This document shows positions 8,670 to 18,784 of a stretch of 64,000 bases of DNA, piece after piece. Origin of the DNA: Thermohalobaculum sediminis (GTDB lineage: Bacteria; Pseudomonadota; Alphaproteobacteria; Rhodobacterales; Rhodobacteraceae). Each line of letters opens with the position of its first letter. Position 1 is the stretch's first letter. The stretch spans positions 186,001 through 250,000 of the forward strand of contig NZ_JAMFKN010000001.1 of NCBI RefSeq assembly GCF_023487995.1, written 5' to 3'. The position numbers and the translations under genes are program-made. The notes under the pieces were generated by a model. The model was not told the origin of the DNA, searched no databases, and saw only the letters and a list, made by a program, of their open reading frames with translations.

Positions 8670-9449
8670 ATGAAGTTCGTTCTGTTTTCTGTCAAGATGA
8701 TTTCGGGTCTCGCTCTGACGGCGCTCGCCGCCTGCGCCTCGGCTGGCCCCGAGGCGGGTTTCGCAGCGCAGGACCCCTACGAGGACACCAACCGGGTGTT
8801 CCACGACATCAATGTGGGAATCGACCGGGCGGTGCTGCGCCCCGTCGCGCAGGGCTATGACTTTGTTACGCCCGCCACCTTCCAGCACATGATCGGCAAC
8901 GGGCTGTCGCATCTCGACCTGCCCGTGGACATGGCGAACCACTTCCTGCAGGGCGAGGCGATGGCCGGGCTGCGGACGCTGGGACGCCTGACGCTCAACA
9001 CGGTGCTGGGCATGGGCGGCCTGCTGGACCCTGCCACCGAGTTCGGACTGCCGCGCGAGCAGACCGACTTCGGCATTACGCTGGGGCGCTGGGGCGCGGG
9101 ACAGGGGGCCTATCTCGTCATCCCGCTGATCGGGCCGAGCACGCCGCGCGACCTCGCGGGCTTCGTTGTCGACCTCGCCTTCAGCCCGCAGACCTATTTC
9201 GGCATCACCGGCTCGGACACGGTGAACGTGCTCTCGATCCCGCTGAACGTGGTCGAGCGGGTCGACACGCGCAACCGCAACGCGGACCTGATCGACGAGC
9301 TGCTCTACGAGAGCGCGGACAGCTATGTGACGCTGCGCTCGGTCTATCTCCAGCGGCGCGCGGCACAGATCGCGGGCGAGGACGCGACCGAGGCGCTGCC
9401 CGACATCTTCGACGAAGAGGCCGAGGAGGCAGCGCCGGCGACCAACTGA
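8670..9449 (+). CDS. mlaA: MlaA/VacJ outer-membrane lipoprotein
   Basis: MlaA is the outer-membrane lipoprotein of the Mla pathway, a ring-shaped channel that removes phospholipids from the outer leaflet and hands them to MlaC. The ATG at 8670 follows AAGGAAGG. The start gives a lipoprotein signal ending in LTALAAC, with Cys22 as the lipidated residue. The mature protein shows the family signatures DPYEDTNRVFHDIN, LGRLTLNTVLGMGGLLDPA and a GAYLVIPLIGPSTPRD segment. The 259-residue length is normal. The gene diverges from hpnN across a 187-base gap. Since HpnM is an MlaC relative, the pairing suggests that this MlaA may serve lipid exchange with the HpnN/HpnM system; that is inference. Confidence 0.93.
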   Translation: MKFVLFSVKMISGLALTALAACASAGPEAGFAAQDPYEDTNRVFHDINVGIDRAVLRPVAQGYDFVTPATFQHMIGNGLSHLDLPVDMANHFLQGEAMAGLRTLGRLTLNTVLGMGGLLDPATEFGLPREQTDFGITLGRWGAGQGAYLVIPLIGPSTPRDLAGFVVDLAFSPQTYFGITGSDTVNVLSIPLNVVERVDTRNRNADLIDELLYESADSYVTLRSVYLQRRAAQIAGEDATEALPDIFDEEAEEAAPATN

Positions 9450-9536
9450 GCCCGGCAGCCGCCGCGCCCTTCTCCAGTGCCGCACGGCCCGGCGTCGCGT
9501 CACGGCGCAGGCCGATCCATTCCGACGAGGACGACG

Positions 9537-10451
9537 ATGCAGATGACCGATGCCTCCTTCGCCGAATCGCTCAGCGAGGCCGCGGCGGAAGCCGAGCGCG
9601 CGCTCGATGCCTGTCTGCCTGCGGCGACCGACGCAGCACCCGGCGAGGCCGAACTGATTGCCGCGATGCGCTACGCGGTGATGGGCGGCGGCAAGCGGCT
9701 GCGCGCCTACTTGGCGATGGAGGCGGCGCGCCTCTTCGACGCCCCCGCGCCGCGCGGGGCGCGGGTGGGCGCGGCGATGGAGTGCCTGCACGCCTACAGC
9801 CTGGTGCATGATGACATGCCCTGCATGGACGACGACGACCTGCGGCGCGGCAAGCCCACGGTGCACAAGGTCTGGGACGAGGCAACGGCGGTGCTGGCGG
9901 GCGACGCCCTGCAGACCATGGCCTTCGAGATCCTGGCCGACCCTGCCACCCACCCAGACGGCGCGGTGCGGGCGCGGCTGTGCCTGCGGCTGGCGCAGGC
10001 CAGCGGCCATGCGGGCATGGTCGGCGGGCAGGCGATCGACCTCGCGGCCGAGACCGCCACCGATCCGATGGGGCCCGACATGGTGCGCAAGCTGCAGGCG
10101 ATGAAGACCGGCGCGCTGATCGAGGTCTCGGCCGAGGCCGGCGCCATCGTCGGCGGCGCCGATTCGGCCCAAATCGGCCGTATCCGCGCCTATGCCCGCG
10201 CGCTGGGCGAGGCGTTCCAGATCGCCGACGACCTGCTCGACGTCACCGGCACGGTCGAGGAAGTGGGCAAGGCGGTCGGCAAGGACGCGGGCGCGGGCAA
10301 GGCGACCTTCGTCGACATCCTGGGCATCGAGGGCGCGCGGGCACGGGCGGACGAGCTCGTGGCCCAGGCCGCGGCCGAGCTTGCCCCCTTCGGCGCGCGG
10401 GCGGCGCACCTGGTGGAGGCCGCGCGCTTCGTGGTCGAGCGGCGCTCGTGA
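9537..10451 (+). CDS. ispA: Farnesyl diphosphate synthase IspA
   Basis: A trans-isoprenyl diphosphate synthase of 304 residues that condenses IPP with DMAPP and GPP to make FPP, the precursor of squalene, hopanoids and quinone tails. The first Asp-rich motif is [14 protein letters not shown], with the two-residue insertion of bacterial FPP synthases, and the second is DDLLDVTG. The [10 protein letters not shown] segment binds IPP. The ATG at 9537 follows CGAGGACG; another ATG six bases on is possible. It is in the same direction as mlaA with an 87-base gap. In many Rhodobacterales ispA is followed by dxs; here a DapA-family gene follows instead. Confidence 0.93.
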   Translation: MQMTDASFAESLSEAAAEAERALDACLPAATDAAPGEAELIAAMRYAVMGGGKRLRAYLAMEAARLFDAPAPRGARVGAAMECLHAYSLVHDDMPCMDDDDLRRGKPTVHKVWDEATAVLAGDALQTMAFEILADPATHPDGAVRARLCLRLAQASGHAGMVGGQAIDLAAETATDPMGPDMVRKLQAMKTGALIEVSAEAGAIVGGADSAQIGRIRAYARALGEAFQIADDLLDVTGTVEEVGKAVGKDAGAGKATFVDILGIEGARARADELVAQAAAELAPFGARAAHLVEAARFVVERRS

Positions 10452-10500
10452 TGCATGGCGGGGCCGTCCGGCGGCGGCCCGCGGGCGGAAAGGGACGGCG

Positions 10501-11397
10501 ATGACCGCGCAGCAGGGATTTGCCGGGGTGATCCCCTACCTCGTCTCGCCGGTCGACGGGGCGGGCGAGATCGACCGCGCGGTGCTGGCGGCACTGGTCG
10601 AGCACCTGATCGGCGCGGACGTGCACGGGCTCACGCCGCTCGGCTCGACCGGAGAGTTCGCCTATCTCGACGCGCGCCGCCGCGCCGATGTCGTGCAGAC
10701 CGTGGTCGAGGCCGCGCGCGGCCGCGTGCCCGTGATCGCAGGCGTCGCCGCCACCACCACCGCGGCGGCGGTCGCGCAGGCGGAGCACTACCGCGAGATG
10801 GGCGTCGCCGGCGTCATGGCGACGCTGGAGGCGTATTTCCCGATCCCCGAGGACGGGGTCGTCGCCTATTTCACCGCCATCGCCGAGGCTGCGGGGCTGC
10901 CCGTGGTCATCTACACCAATCCGAACTTCCAGCGGCAGGACCTGAGCCTTTCGGTGATCGAGCGCCTCTCGCAGGTGCCGAACATCCGCTACCTCAAGGA
11001 TGCCTCGACCAACACGGGGCGGCTGCTCACCATCATGCAGCGCACCGAGGGGCGGCTGGGCATCTTCGCGGCGTCGTCGCACATCACGGCCGCGGTGATG
11101 CTGATCGGGGGCCTGGGCTGGATGGCCGGGCCGTCCTGCCTCGTGCCGCGCCAGTCGGTCGAGCTCTACGAGCTGTGCCGAGCCGGGCGCTGGGACGCGG
11201 CGATGGCCCTGCAGCGCCGGCTTTGGGCGGTGAACGAGGTGTTCGCGCGCTACAACCTCGCGGGCGCGGTCAAGGCGGGGCTGCGGTTGCAGGGGTTCGA
11301 GGTCGGCGACCCCCTGCCCCCGCAACCGGCGCTCGATGCCGCGGGCCGGGCCGAGGTGCGGCGCGCGCTGGAGGGCTGCGGCGCACTGCCGGCCTGA
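10501..11397 (+). CDS. DapA/NAL superfamily lyase or aldolase, substrate unknown
   Basis: A 298-residue TIM-barrel protein of the dihydrodipicolinate synthase/N-acetylneuraminate lyase family, which uses a lysine Schiff base to pyruvate-type substrates. The Schiff-base lysine is K166 in RYLKDAS, the catalytic tyrosine is Y138 in VIYTNP, and the GSTGEF loop binds the carboxylate. Two features argue against authentic DapA. The first Thr of the GTTGE loop is Ser49, and the SRTG segment after the catalytic tyrosine, whose arginine binds aspartate semialdehyde in DapA, is replaced by NFQRQ. GGAAAGGGACGG precedes the ATG. It follows ispA after 49 bases. A sugar-acid or hydroxy-keto-acid lyase is more likely, but I cannot name the substrate. 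Confidence 0.8.
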   Translation: MTAQQGFAGVIPYLVSPVDGAGEIDRAVLAALVEHLIGADVHGLTPLGSTGEFAYLDARRRADVVQTVVEAARGRVPVIAGVAATTTAAAVAQAEHYREMGVAGVMATLEAYFPIPEDGVVAYFTAIAEAAGLPVVIYTNPNFQRQDLSLSVIERLSQVPNIRYLKDASTNTGRLLTIMQRTEGRLGIFAASSHITAAVMLIGGLGWMAGPSCLVPRQSVELYELCRAGRWDAAMALQRRLWAVNEVFARYNLAGAVKAGLRLQGFEVGDPLPPQPALDAAGRAEVRRALEGCGALPA

Positions 11398-11431
11398 GAC
11401 CCCGCCGGAACTGCGCCCACGGGGGCGCGGC

Positions 11432-11839
11432 TCAGCGCAGGACGTGGACGCAGCAGGGCGCGTGACGCACCACCCGCGCCGCGGTCGAGCCGAGGAAGTA
11501 ATCCTCGAGCCCCGGCTTGTGCGAGGCGATCACGATGCAGTCGACCTTGTGATCCTCGGCATAGTCGAGGATCGTCCGACCCGAATGCCCCCAGACCACC
11601 TTGCCCTCGACATTGCCGGCCCCGCCTGCGAGTTCCCGGATGGCGTTGATGGCCGCGTCCTCGTTGCGGCGCAGCGTGCCCTCGGGCAGGTGGCTCACGG
11701 CGAATCCGGGGATCTCCTCCATCACATGCAGCAGCGTGATCTGGCCGTCGCGGTCCAGAAGCTGCTGCGCGACGGCAAGCGCCGAGCGGCCCTTCTCGGC
11801 GTGGTCGAGCGCGACGGGGACGAGAATGTTCTTGTACAT
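11432..11839 (-). CDS. Universal stress protein, UspA family
   Basis: A 135-residue single-domain universal stress protein, cytoplasmic. The first strand is MYKNILVPVAL and the C-terminal half carries the nucleotide-binding region CIVIASHKPGLEDYFLGSTAARVV followed by a VHVLR final strand. The GS-T-A-RV arrangement fits the ATP-binding G2xG9xG(S/T) class. The ATG at 11839 is fixed by GGAGGG upstream; in-frame sequence above it is Arg-rich and not protein-like. It converges on the DapA-like gene with 34 bases between stops and diverges from the YdcF-like gene. The stress signal it answers to cannot be told from sequence. Confidence 0.9.
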   Translation of the reverse strand: MYKNILVPVALDHAEKGRSALAVAQQLLDRDGQITLLHVMEEIPGFAVSHLPEGTLRRNEDAAINAIRELAGGAGNVEGKVVWGHSGRTILDYAEDHKVDCIVIASHKPGLEDYFLGSTAARVVRHAPCCVHVLR

Positions 11840-12051
11840 GCTGAGCCCTCCTTCCTTGGGTGTTCCTGTCTTCGCCCGGCGCCGGGGCCCGCGCATTGAC
11901 CAAGATCATGCCGCGCGAATTCCGCCGAGCCGCGTCGGGGCGCGGGCGCGCGCGCCCCTGGATCTGGCATGGCGTGCGCGCAGCGGCTAAAGAGGGCCCG
12001 CGACGGGCCCGTCCGCCCGCCGCGCGCCGAGCCCCGGAGTGCCGACCGCCC

Positions 12052-12750
12052 ATGAATACCCAAGCCACCCCGACGAGACCGCGGCCGCGCCGGGCGCTGC
12101 TGGCCCTTGGGCGCCTCGTGCTTGCCGTCGGAGCGCTGGGCGGGTTGAGCGTCGCCGGAACCTTCGCCGCCGCCGAGGCGCACCGCGCCCTTGCCGCCGA
12201 CCCGCCCCGGCAGGCCGCGCTGATCGTGGTGTTCGGCGGCGAGTTCGGCAACAACCCCTGTCGGGCGGACACCGATTTCCGGATGCTGCGCGCGCTCGAG
12301 GTCGCCGCGCTGATGCCCGAGGCGCTGGTCGTGCTGACGGAGACGCTGGTGCCCTATCCCGCCCTCGCCGAGGCGAACATCGCCGTACTCGCGCGGTTGA
12401 GCGGCCTGCCCGAACCCGCGCGCCTGCTGGTCGAGCCGCGCGCGACCTCGACCTTCGAGAACGTGCGCTTCACCGCCGAACTGCTGGGCGGCGCGCCCGA
12501 GGGGCGGGTGCTGCTGGTGACCGACGCCGTGCACATGGCGCGGGCGCGGGTGCTGTGGCGCCATTTCATGGGCGCCTGGCCCGATTATGCGCTGGCGCGG
12601 ACGCGGGGCCGGCCGCTCAGCCGGGTGCGGCTGAGCTATCACCTGCGCGAGGCGGCGGCCTGGTGGCTCAACCTCGGCAAGGTCGCGGCCTGGGAGGGGC
12701 TGGCGCTGGCGGGCGTCGGCGAGGACGTTCGCGGGAGGCTGATCCGATGA
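12052..12750 (+). CDS. YdcF-like (DUF218) membrane-anchored protein
   Basis: A 232-residue DUF218/YdcF-family protein with one N-terminal membrane segment (LLALGRLVLAVGALGGLSVA) and a periplasmic DUF218 domain. The three family blocks are visible: ALIVVFGGEFG, EPRATSTFENVRFTAELL and VLLVTDAVHMARARVLWR. Relatives include SanA and ElyC, which affect cell-envelope barrier function; the biochemical activity is unsettled. The ATG at 12052 has only a distant GGAG, so translation may be weak. The stop overlaps the start of the EamA gene (ATGA), so the two are translationally coupled, and mazG follows in the same way, making a three-gene operon. Confidence 0.8.
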   Translation: MNTQATPTRPRPRRALLALGRLVLAVGALGGLSVAGTFAAAEAHRALAADPPRQAALIVVFGGEFGNNPCRADTDFRMLRALEVAALMPEALVVLTETLVPYPALAEANIAVLARLSGLPEPARLLVEPRATSTFENVRFTAELLGGAPEGRVLLVTDAVHMARARVLWRHFMGAWPDYALARTRGRPLSRVRLSYHLREAAAWWLNLGKVAAWEGLALAGVGEDVRGRLIR

Positions 12751-13628
12751 GCCCGCGCGACACCGCCGCCGCGCCCCCTGCCCGGCCGCTGGTCGCCGCG
12801 GGCTGGATGCTGGGCGCCATCGCGTCGTTCGGCGCGATGGCGATCGCGGGGCGCGAGCTTTCGGCCGAGCTCGACACCTTCGAGATCATGGCCTACCGCT
12901 CGGCCATCGGCTTTCCGATCATCACGGCGATGCTGCTGGCCACGCACGGGGTGGCGGGAATGCGAACCTCGCAGCCCGGCGCCCATGCGACCCGCAACGT
13001 GATCCATTTCGCGGCGCAGAACTTCTGGTTCTTCGGCATCGCGACCATCCCGCTGGCGCAGCTTGTGGCCATCGAGTTCACGAGCCCGATCTGGATCGCC
13101 CTGCTCGCGCCGCTTCTGCTGGGCGAGCGGATGACGCGGGCGGGGATGATCGCCGCGGCGCTGGGCTTCGCGGGGGTGCTGATCGTGACGCGGCCGGGGC
13201 TGGCGCCGCTGGGGCCGGGTCACGCGGCGGCGCTGGCCGCGGCGATCGGCTTTGCCATCACCAACATCTGGACCAAGCGCCTGTCGCGCCGCGAAGGCAC
13301 GCTCAACATCCTGTTCTGGATGACGCTGAGCCAGATGCTGATGGGCATCGCCTGCGCCCTGCCCGGCGGCATCGCGCTGCCGTCCTGGGGCCTCAGCCCC
13401 TGGGTCCTGTTCGTCGGCATCTGCGGGCTGACCGCGCATTTCAGCCTGGCGCGGGCGCTGTTCGCGGCCCCCGCCACCGTGGTCGCGCCGATGGAGTTCA
13501 TGCGCCTGCCGGTGATCGCTATGGCGGCGGCGTTGATCTATGGCGAGGCGCTGGAGCTTGCCGTCTTTGCGGGAGCGGCACTGATCCTCGCCGGCAATCT
13601 GGTCAATCTGCGGGGGGCGCGGCGATGA
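12747..13628 (+). CDS. EamA/DMT-family transporter
   Basis: A 293-residue inner-membrane protein with about ten hydrophobic helices arranged as two EamA repeats, as in drug/metabolite transporters of the RhaT/YdcZ type. The first repeat begins GWMLGAIASFGAMAIAG and contains QLVAIEFTSPIWIALLAPLLLGE, the typical helix 3-4 signature. The second repeat ends ALILAGNLVNL. The direction and substrate of transport cannot be read from sequence; relatives export amino acids, purines or riboflavin. The start overlaps the YdcF-like stop by four bases (ATGA), and its own stop overlaps mazG in the same way, so all three are one transcript. Confidence 0.9.
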   Translation: MSPRDTAAAPPARPLVAAGWMLGAIASFGAMAIAGRELSAELDTFEIMAYRSAIGFPIITAMLLATHGVAGMRTSQPGAHATRNVIHFAAQNFWFFGIATIPLAQLVAIEFTSPIWIALLAPLLLGERMTRAGMIAAALGFAGVLIVTRPGLAPLGPGHAAALAAAIGFAITNIWTKRLSRREGTLNILFWMTLSQMLMGIACALPGGIALPSWGLSPWVLFVGICGLTAHFSLARALFAAPATVVAPMEFMRLPVIAMAAALIYGEALELAVFAGAALILAGNLVNLRGARR

Positions 13629-14464
13629 CAGGCGATCGGGCGGCGTCGGACGCGCTGGTGTTCGACCGCGAGGCGGGGATCGAGCGGCTCTTGGAGATCA
13701 TGGCGCGGCTGAGGGCGCCCGACGGCTGCCCCTGGGACCGCGAGCAGACCTTCGCGAGCATCGCGCCCTACACCATCGAGGAGGCCTGCGAGGTGGCCGA
13801 CGCCATCGCCGCGGGCGACATGGGCCAACTTCGCGACGAGCTGGGCGACCTGCTGCTTCAGGTCGTCTATCACGCCCGCATGGCCGAGGAGGCGGGCGCC
13901 TTCGACTTCGACGCAGTCGTGGCCGCGATCAGCGACAAGATGGTAAGCCGCCATCCGCATGTGTTCGGCGCCGGGCCCGGCGCGGCCCGCGCGAATTGGG
14001 CAAGCGCGGACTGGGAGGCGATGAAGGCCGCCGAGCGCGCGGCGAGGGGCGAGACCCGCGACAGCGTGCTGGACGGCGTGCCCGCGACGCTGTCGGCGCT
14101 GACGCGCGCGGTGAAGCTGACGACGCGCGCCGCCGCGGTCGGCTTCGACTGGACCGACCCCGAGGACGTGCTGGCGAAGATCGCCGAGGAGACGCGCGAG
14201 CTGGTGGACGAGCTGCCGGGCGGGGACGCCGGCCTGATCGAGGAGGAATACGGCGACCTGATGTTCGTGATGGCCAACCTGGCCCGGCACCTGAAGCTGG
14301 ACCCCGAGGCCGCGCTGCGCCGCGCGAACGCCAAGTTCGAGCGCCGCTTCCGCGCCATCGAGGCTGGACTGCGGGCCGAGGGCAGGACGCCGCAGGACGC
14401 GACGCTGGCCGAGATGGACGCCCACTGGAACGGCGCCAAGGCGCGCGAGAAGGCCGCCGGCTGA
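13625..14464 (+). CDS. mazG: Nucleoside triphosphate pyrophosphohydrolase MazG
   Basis: MazG hydrolyses NTPs and dNTPs, including aberrant ones, to the monophosphate and pyrophosphate in the cytoplasm. The 279-residue length and two tandem MazG domains match the long enterobacterial-type form. The metal-binding EExxE..ExxD signatures are YTIEEACEVADAI with ELGDLLLQVVYHA in the first domain, and EETRELVDEL with EEEYGDLMFVMANL in the second. The segment PDGCPWDREQTF near the N-terminus is family-specific. The start overlaps the EamA stop (ATGA). It is the last gene of this operon; the candidate iron-regulated promoter of the next gene follows. Confidence 0.95.
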   Translation: MTGDRAASDALVFDREAGIERLLEIMARLRAPDGCPWDREQTFASIAPYTIEEACEVADAIAAGDMGQLRDELGDLLLQVVYHARMAEEAGAFDFDAVVAAISDKMVSRHPHVFGAGPGAARANWASADWEAMKAAERAARGETRDSVLDGVPATLSALTRAVKLTTRAAAVGFDWTDPEDVLAKIAEETRELVDELPGGDAGLIEEEYGDLMFVMANLARHLKLDPEAALRRANAKFERRFRAIEAGLRAEGRTPQDATLAEMDAHWNGAKAREKAAG

Positions 14465-14503
14465 ACCTCGCGGCAGGTCGCCGCAGGTCCTTGAGAAATG
14501 ACC

Positions 14504-14518
14504 TGACTGTTTTGATCA
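14504..14518 (+). promoter_or_regulatory. Candidate iron-responsive operator (Iron-Rhodo-box)
   Basis: The sequence TGACTGTTTTGATCA matches the TGA-N9-TCA core of the Iron-Rhodo-box described for Rhodobacteraceae and linked to IscR. It lies in an unusually AT-rich 60-base stretch, about 65 bases before an iron-binding periplasmic protein gene, the right place for an operator. The core is short, so a chance match is possible; the gene context raises the odds. Confidence 0.5.
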
Positions 14519-14581
14519 GATATTGATCCGACTCTTTTTGTCGGTTATCAGGGCTGCAGCCACGCAACGAGGGAGATCCCG

Positions 14582-15607
14582 ATGTTCCGACCCCTGACCG
14601 CCGCCGCAACCGCGCTGGCAACGCTGTTCGGTGCCGCCACGGCGCTGGCCGCCGAGGTGAACGTCTACACCACGCGCCAGCCCGAGCTGATCCAGCCGAT
14701 CTTCGACGCCTTCACCGCCGAGAGCGGCATCAAGGTGAACGTGCTCTATGCCGAGAAGGGCCTGATCGAGCGGATGAAGGCCGAAGGCGACCGCAGCCCG
14801 GCGGACCTCTACATGACCGCCGACGTCTCGAACGTGAAGGCGGCGACCGACGCGGGCCTCACCCAGCCGCATGGCAACGCCACCGTGGGCGACATCGTCC
14901 CGGCCGAACTGCGCGACGAGGCGGGCCACTGGTTCGCCCTGACGACCCGCGCCCGCGTGGCCTATGTTTCCAAGGAGCGCGTGGCCGAGGGCGAGGTAAC
15001 GACCTTCGAGGACCTGGCCGACCCGAAGTGGAAGGGCCGCATCTGCACCCGCCCGGGCAGCCATTCCTACAATCTCGCGCTGATCTCGGCGGTGATCGCC
15101 CATCACGGCGAGGAGGCCGCAAAGACCTGGGTCGAGGGGCTGCGCGACAACCTCGCGCGCAAGCCGCAGGGCAACGACCGTGCGCAGGTCAAGGCGGTCT
15201 GGGCTGGCGAGTGCGACATCGCCATCGGCAACACTTACTACATGGGCCAGATGCTGGCCGATCCCGAGCAGGTGCCTTGGGCCGAGTCGGTGCGCGTGGT
15301 GTTCCCGACCTTCGAGGGCGGCGGCGCGCATGTGAACATTTCGGGCGCGGCGCTTACCCGCTCGGCGCCGAACAAGGCCGAGGCCGAGAAGCTGATCGAC
15401 TTCCTGCTCTCGCCCGCGGCGCAGGAGCTCTATGCCGGCCTCAACCACGAATACCCGGTGCGCGCGGGCGTCCCCGCCTCGGAGCTGGTGCAGAGCTGGG
15501 GCAGCTTCACGCCCGACACGATCGGCCTGACCAAGATCGGCAGCCTGCGCGGCGAGGCGCTGAGGATCGTCGAGGAGACGCAGTTCGACCTCGGCCCGAA
15601 CTCCTGA
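14582..15607 (+). CDS. Ferric-iron ABC transporter substrate-binding protein (FbpA/FutA type)
   Basis: A 341-residue periplasmic binding protein with an N-terminal signal peptide cleaved near ALAAEVNVY. The mature protein opens with VNVYTTRQPELIQPIFDAF, typical of family 1 ferric-binding proteins. Iron-ligand tyrosines are expected in GNTYYMGQM, where the double tyrosine of this family is intact. The C-terminus follows the FutA/FbpA pattern (HEYPVRAGV). GGGAG precedes the ATG. No permease or ATPase gene is adjacent: the next gene is enolase and a terminator intervenes, so the rest of the transporter must be encoded elsewhere. The Iron-Rhodo-box-like element upstream suggests induction under iron limitation. 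Confidence 0.92.
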   Translation: MFRPLTAAATALATLFGAATALAAEVNVYTTRQPELIQPIFDAFTAESGIKVNVLYAEKGLIERMKAEGDRSPADLYMTADVSNVKAATDAGLTQPHGNATVGDIVPAELRDEAGHWFALTTRARVAYVSKERVAEGEVTTFEDLADPKWKGRICTRPGSHSYNLALISAVIAHHGEEAAKTWVEGLRDNLARKPQGNDRAQVKAVWAGECDIAIGNTYYMGQMLADPEQVPWAESVRVVFPTFEGGGAHVNISGAALTRSAPNKAEAEKLIDFLLSPAAQELYAGLNHEYPVRAGVPASELVQSWGSFTPDTIGLTKIGSLRGEALRIVEETQFDLGPNS

Positions 15608-15635
15608 CGGGCCAGGCCACGTGCCGGCAGCCTTG

Positions 15636-15667
15636 GCGGGCGTCCTTCGGGGCGCCCGCTGCATTTT
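15636..15667 (+). terminator. Intrinsic terminator after the iron-binding protein gene
   Basis: An inverted repeat GCGGGCGTCC-TTCG-GGGCGCCCGC (one mismatched pair) with a UUCG tetraloop, followed by TGCATTTTG. It begins 28 bases after the stop codon and separates this gene from enolase. Confidence 0.75.
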
Positions 15668-15704
15668 GTCGCCCGCGCGCCCTGCCCTGCCGCCCCTGCC
15701 CTAG

Positions 15705-17063
<1,359 letters not shown>

Positions 17064-17078
17064 GCGGCGGCAAGGATG

Positions 17079-17110
17079 ACGGCCCCGGGGGCGACTCCGG
17101 GGCCGTTTTC
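17079..17110 (+). terminator. Intrinsic terminator after enolase
   Basis: A perfect 10-bp stem, ACGGCCCCGG/CCGGGGCCGT, with an 8-base loop followed by TTTCGTT. It lies between the convergent eno and Ca/Na antiporter genes. Its A/T flanks are poor on the reverse strand, so it mainly serves enolase. Confidence 0.85.
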
Positions 17111-17115
17111 GTTCG

Positions 17116-18036
17116 TCAGAGCATCAGCGCCAGATAACCGGCATAGCCCGCGATCAGCGCCACGCCGCCCGCGCGCGACATGCGGCCGCGCACGAGGATG
17201 ACGAAGACCAGCGCGGCGGTCGCCGCCAGCATGGCCGGCATGTCGCGCCAGACTGCCTCGGCCGAGGGAGCGATCTCGCCCACCATCAGCGTCGCGCCGA
17301 GAACGCCGAGGATGTTGAAGACGTTCGAGCCCAGGATGTTACCGACGGCAAGCTCGGGGTGGCCACGCCGAGCCGCCATCACCGAGGTCGCAAGCTCGGG
17401 CAGCGACGTGCCCACCGCGACGATCGTGGCACCGATCACCGCCTCGGAGATGCTGAACATGCGGGCAAGCTCGACCGCGCCCTCGACGAACAGCCGCGCT
17501 CCGAGGAGCGCGGCAACGAGCCCGCCCGCCGCGATCAGGAGCGAGCGCCACAGCACCGGGCGCATCTCCACCGGCTCGTCCGAGGCCGTGCCCCCGCGCG
17601 CGAGGGCGACCAGCGCATAGACCGCGAGCGACAGCAGGAACAACGCGCCCAGCATCGGCGTGAGCGGCCCGGCGAGCATGGCGAGCCCGAGTGTCAGGGC
17701 GACGAAGACAGCCACCCACAGATCGAAGCGATAATGCTCGCGCTGAAGCGCCATCGGCGCAAGCAGCGCCGCGACCCCACCGATCAGCAGGATGTTCGCG
17801 GTGTTCGAACCGATCACGTTGCCGAGCGCGATATCGGGCGAGCCGAGCCGCGCGGCCTCGATCGAGGTCAGAAGCTCGGGCGTCGAGGTGCCGAAGCCGA
17901 TCAGCAGGACACCGATGACGATGGGCGAGAGCCCCAGCCGGCGCGCGGTTCCCGCGCCTCCGGCCACGAGCGCCTCGCCACCGCCCGCAAGCAGTGCGCC
18001 GCCCAGCACGAGCGGCAAGAAGATTTCGATGATCAT
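17116..18036 (-). CDS. Calcium/sodium antiporter (YrbG/CaCA family)
   Basis: A 306-residue inner-membrane protein of the Ca2+:cation antiporter superfamily with about ten helices. The two inverted alpha-repeats that form the ion path are clear: GFGTSTPELLTSIEAARLG followed by GNVIGSNTANILL, and VGTSLPELATSVMAARRG followed by GNILGSNVFNILG. The acidic residue in each PEL motif is the ion ligand. The ATG at 18036 is preceded by AAGGGG. The frame is open further upstream but that region is Arg/His-rich and includes the ftsB promoter. It converges with eno across the terminator and diverges from ftsB. Physiological ion exchange is from family knowledge. Confidence 0.92.
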   Translation of the reverse strand: MIIEIFLPLVLGGALLAGGGEALVAGGAGTARRLGLSPIVIGVLLIGFGTSTPELLTSIEAARLGSPDIALGNVIGSNTANILLIGGVAALLAPMALQREHYRFDLWVAVFVALTLGLAMLAGPLTPMLGALFLLSLAVYALVALARGGTASDEPVEMRPVLWRSLLIAAGGLVAALLGARLFVEGAVELARMFSISEAVIGATIVAVGTSLPELATSVMAARRGHPELAVGNILGSNVFNILGVLGATLMVGEIAPSAEAVWRDMPAMLAATAALVFVILVRGRMSRAGGVALIAGYAGYLALML

Positions 18037-18264
18037 GGATGTGGCCCCTTGGACCCCTGTCACGCCATGCTGGCGCGCTGGCGCATGTGGGAGCGGCCCC
18101 GATCCGCCGCAAGCCCCTTGAGGGGCTTCCGCAACACATCGCGCCAAAATAGCCGGGGCGCGCGAAAAACCCGTTTCAATCCTGGGGCGGATTTCGGCAT
18201 GGTGAGCTCGATGACCGCGAGAAGCGGCACCGTGGCACCAGCCGCGTAAAGGGATTGGGGTGAG

Positions 18265-18564
18265 ATGAGTAGGCTGGAATGGGGCCAGGTGCTGGTCCCG
18301 CTGTTCTTCATCCTGATATTGCTTGCAGCCTTGGGCTTCCTTCATTCGGGGCTTCAGGGCGAGCGCGGCCTGACTGCGCTGCACGACGCCGAGCGCAGCA
18401 TCGCGACGCTCGAGACCGAACTCGCGGCGCTCGAGGCCGAGAACGCCGCCCTCGAGAACCGCGTGCGCCGGCTCGACGAGAGCTATCTCGACCTCGACCT
18501 GCTGGAGGAGCGCGCGCGCAGCGTGCTGGGCTATGTGCGCGGCGACGAGATCGTGATCCGCTGA
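18265..18564 (+). CDS. ftsB: Septum formation initiator FtsB/DivIC
   Basis: A 99-residue bitopic membrane protein of the FtsB/DivIC family, part of the FtsQLB division complex. It has a short cytoplasmic tail, one membrane helix (VLVPLFFILILLAALGFL), then a heptad-rich coiled coil (LHDAERSIATLETELAALEA) and the conserved C-terminal stretch ESYLDLDLLEERARSVLGY. The size and architecture match FtsB, with GGGGTGAG before the ATG. It sits between eno and pdhA, a gene order kept in many alphaproteobacteria. The nearest downstream gene, pdhA, starts 220 bases later and probably has its own promoter. Confidence 0.9.
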   Translation: MSRLEWGQVLVPLFFILILLAALGFLHSGLQGERGLTALHDAERSIATLETELAALEAENAALENRVRRLDESYLDLDLLEERARSVLGYVRGDEIVIR

Positions 18565-18784
18565 TCGGCGCCGCCCATCGGCATGACGTCGGGGAACAGC
18601 GTGCAAGGAAATCAGCGCCGGCGGCCGGAATTCGCAACGAACTGATTTCAATCTCGCGTGCGAACCCCCTACACTCCCGCTAAAGTCCCGAGCCGATGCG
18701 CCGTGCCCGGGGACCTCGCATGCCCTCGTCGCGGTGGCGGCGCAGGCATGCCGGTGAGAAGAATGCGTCACACGGAGGAACCCG

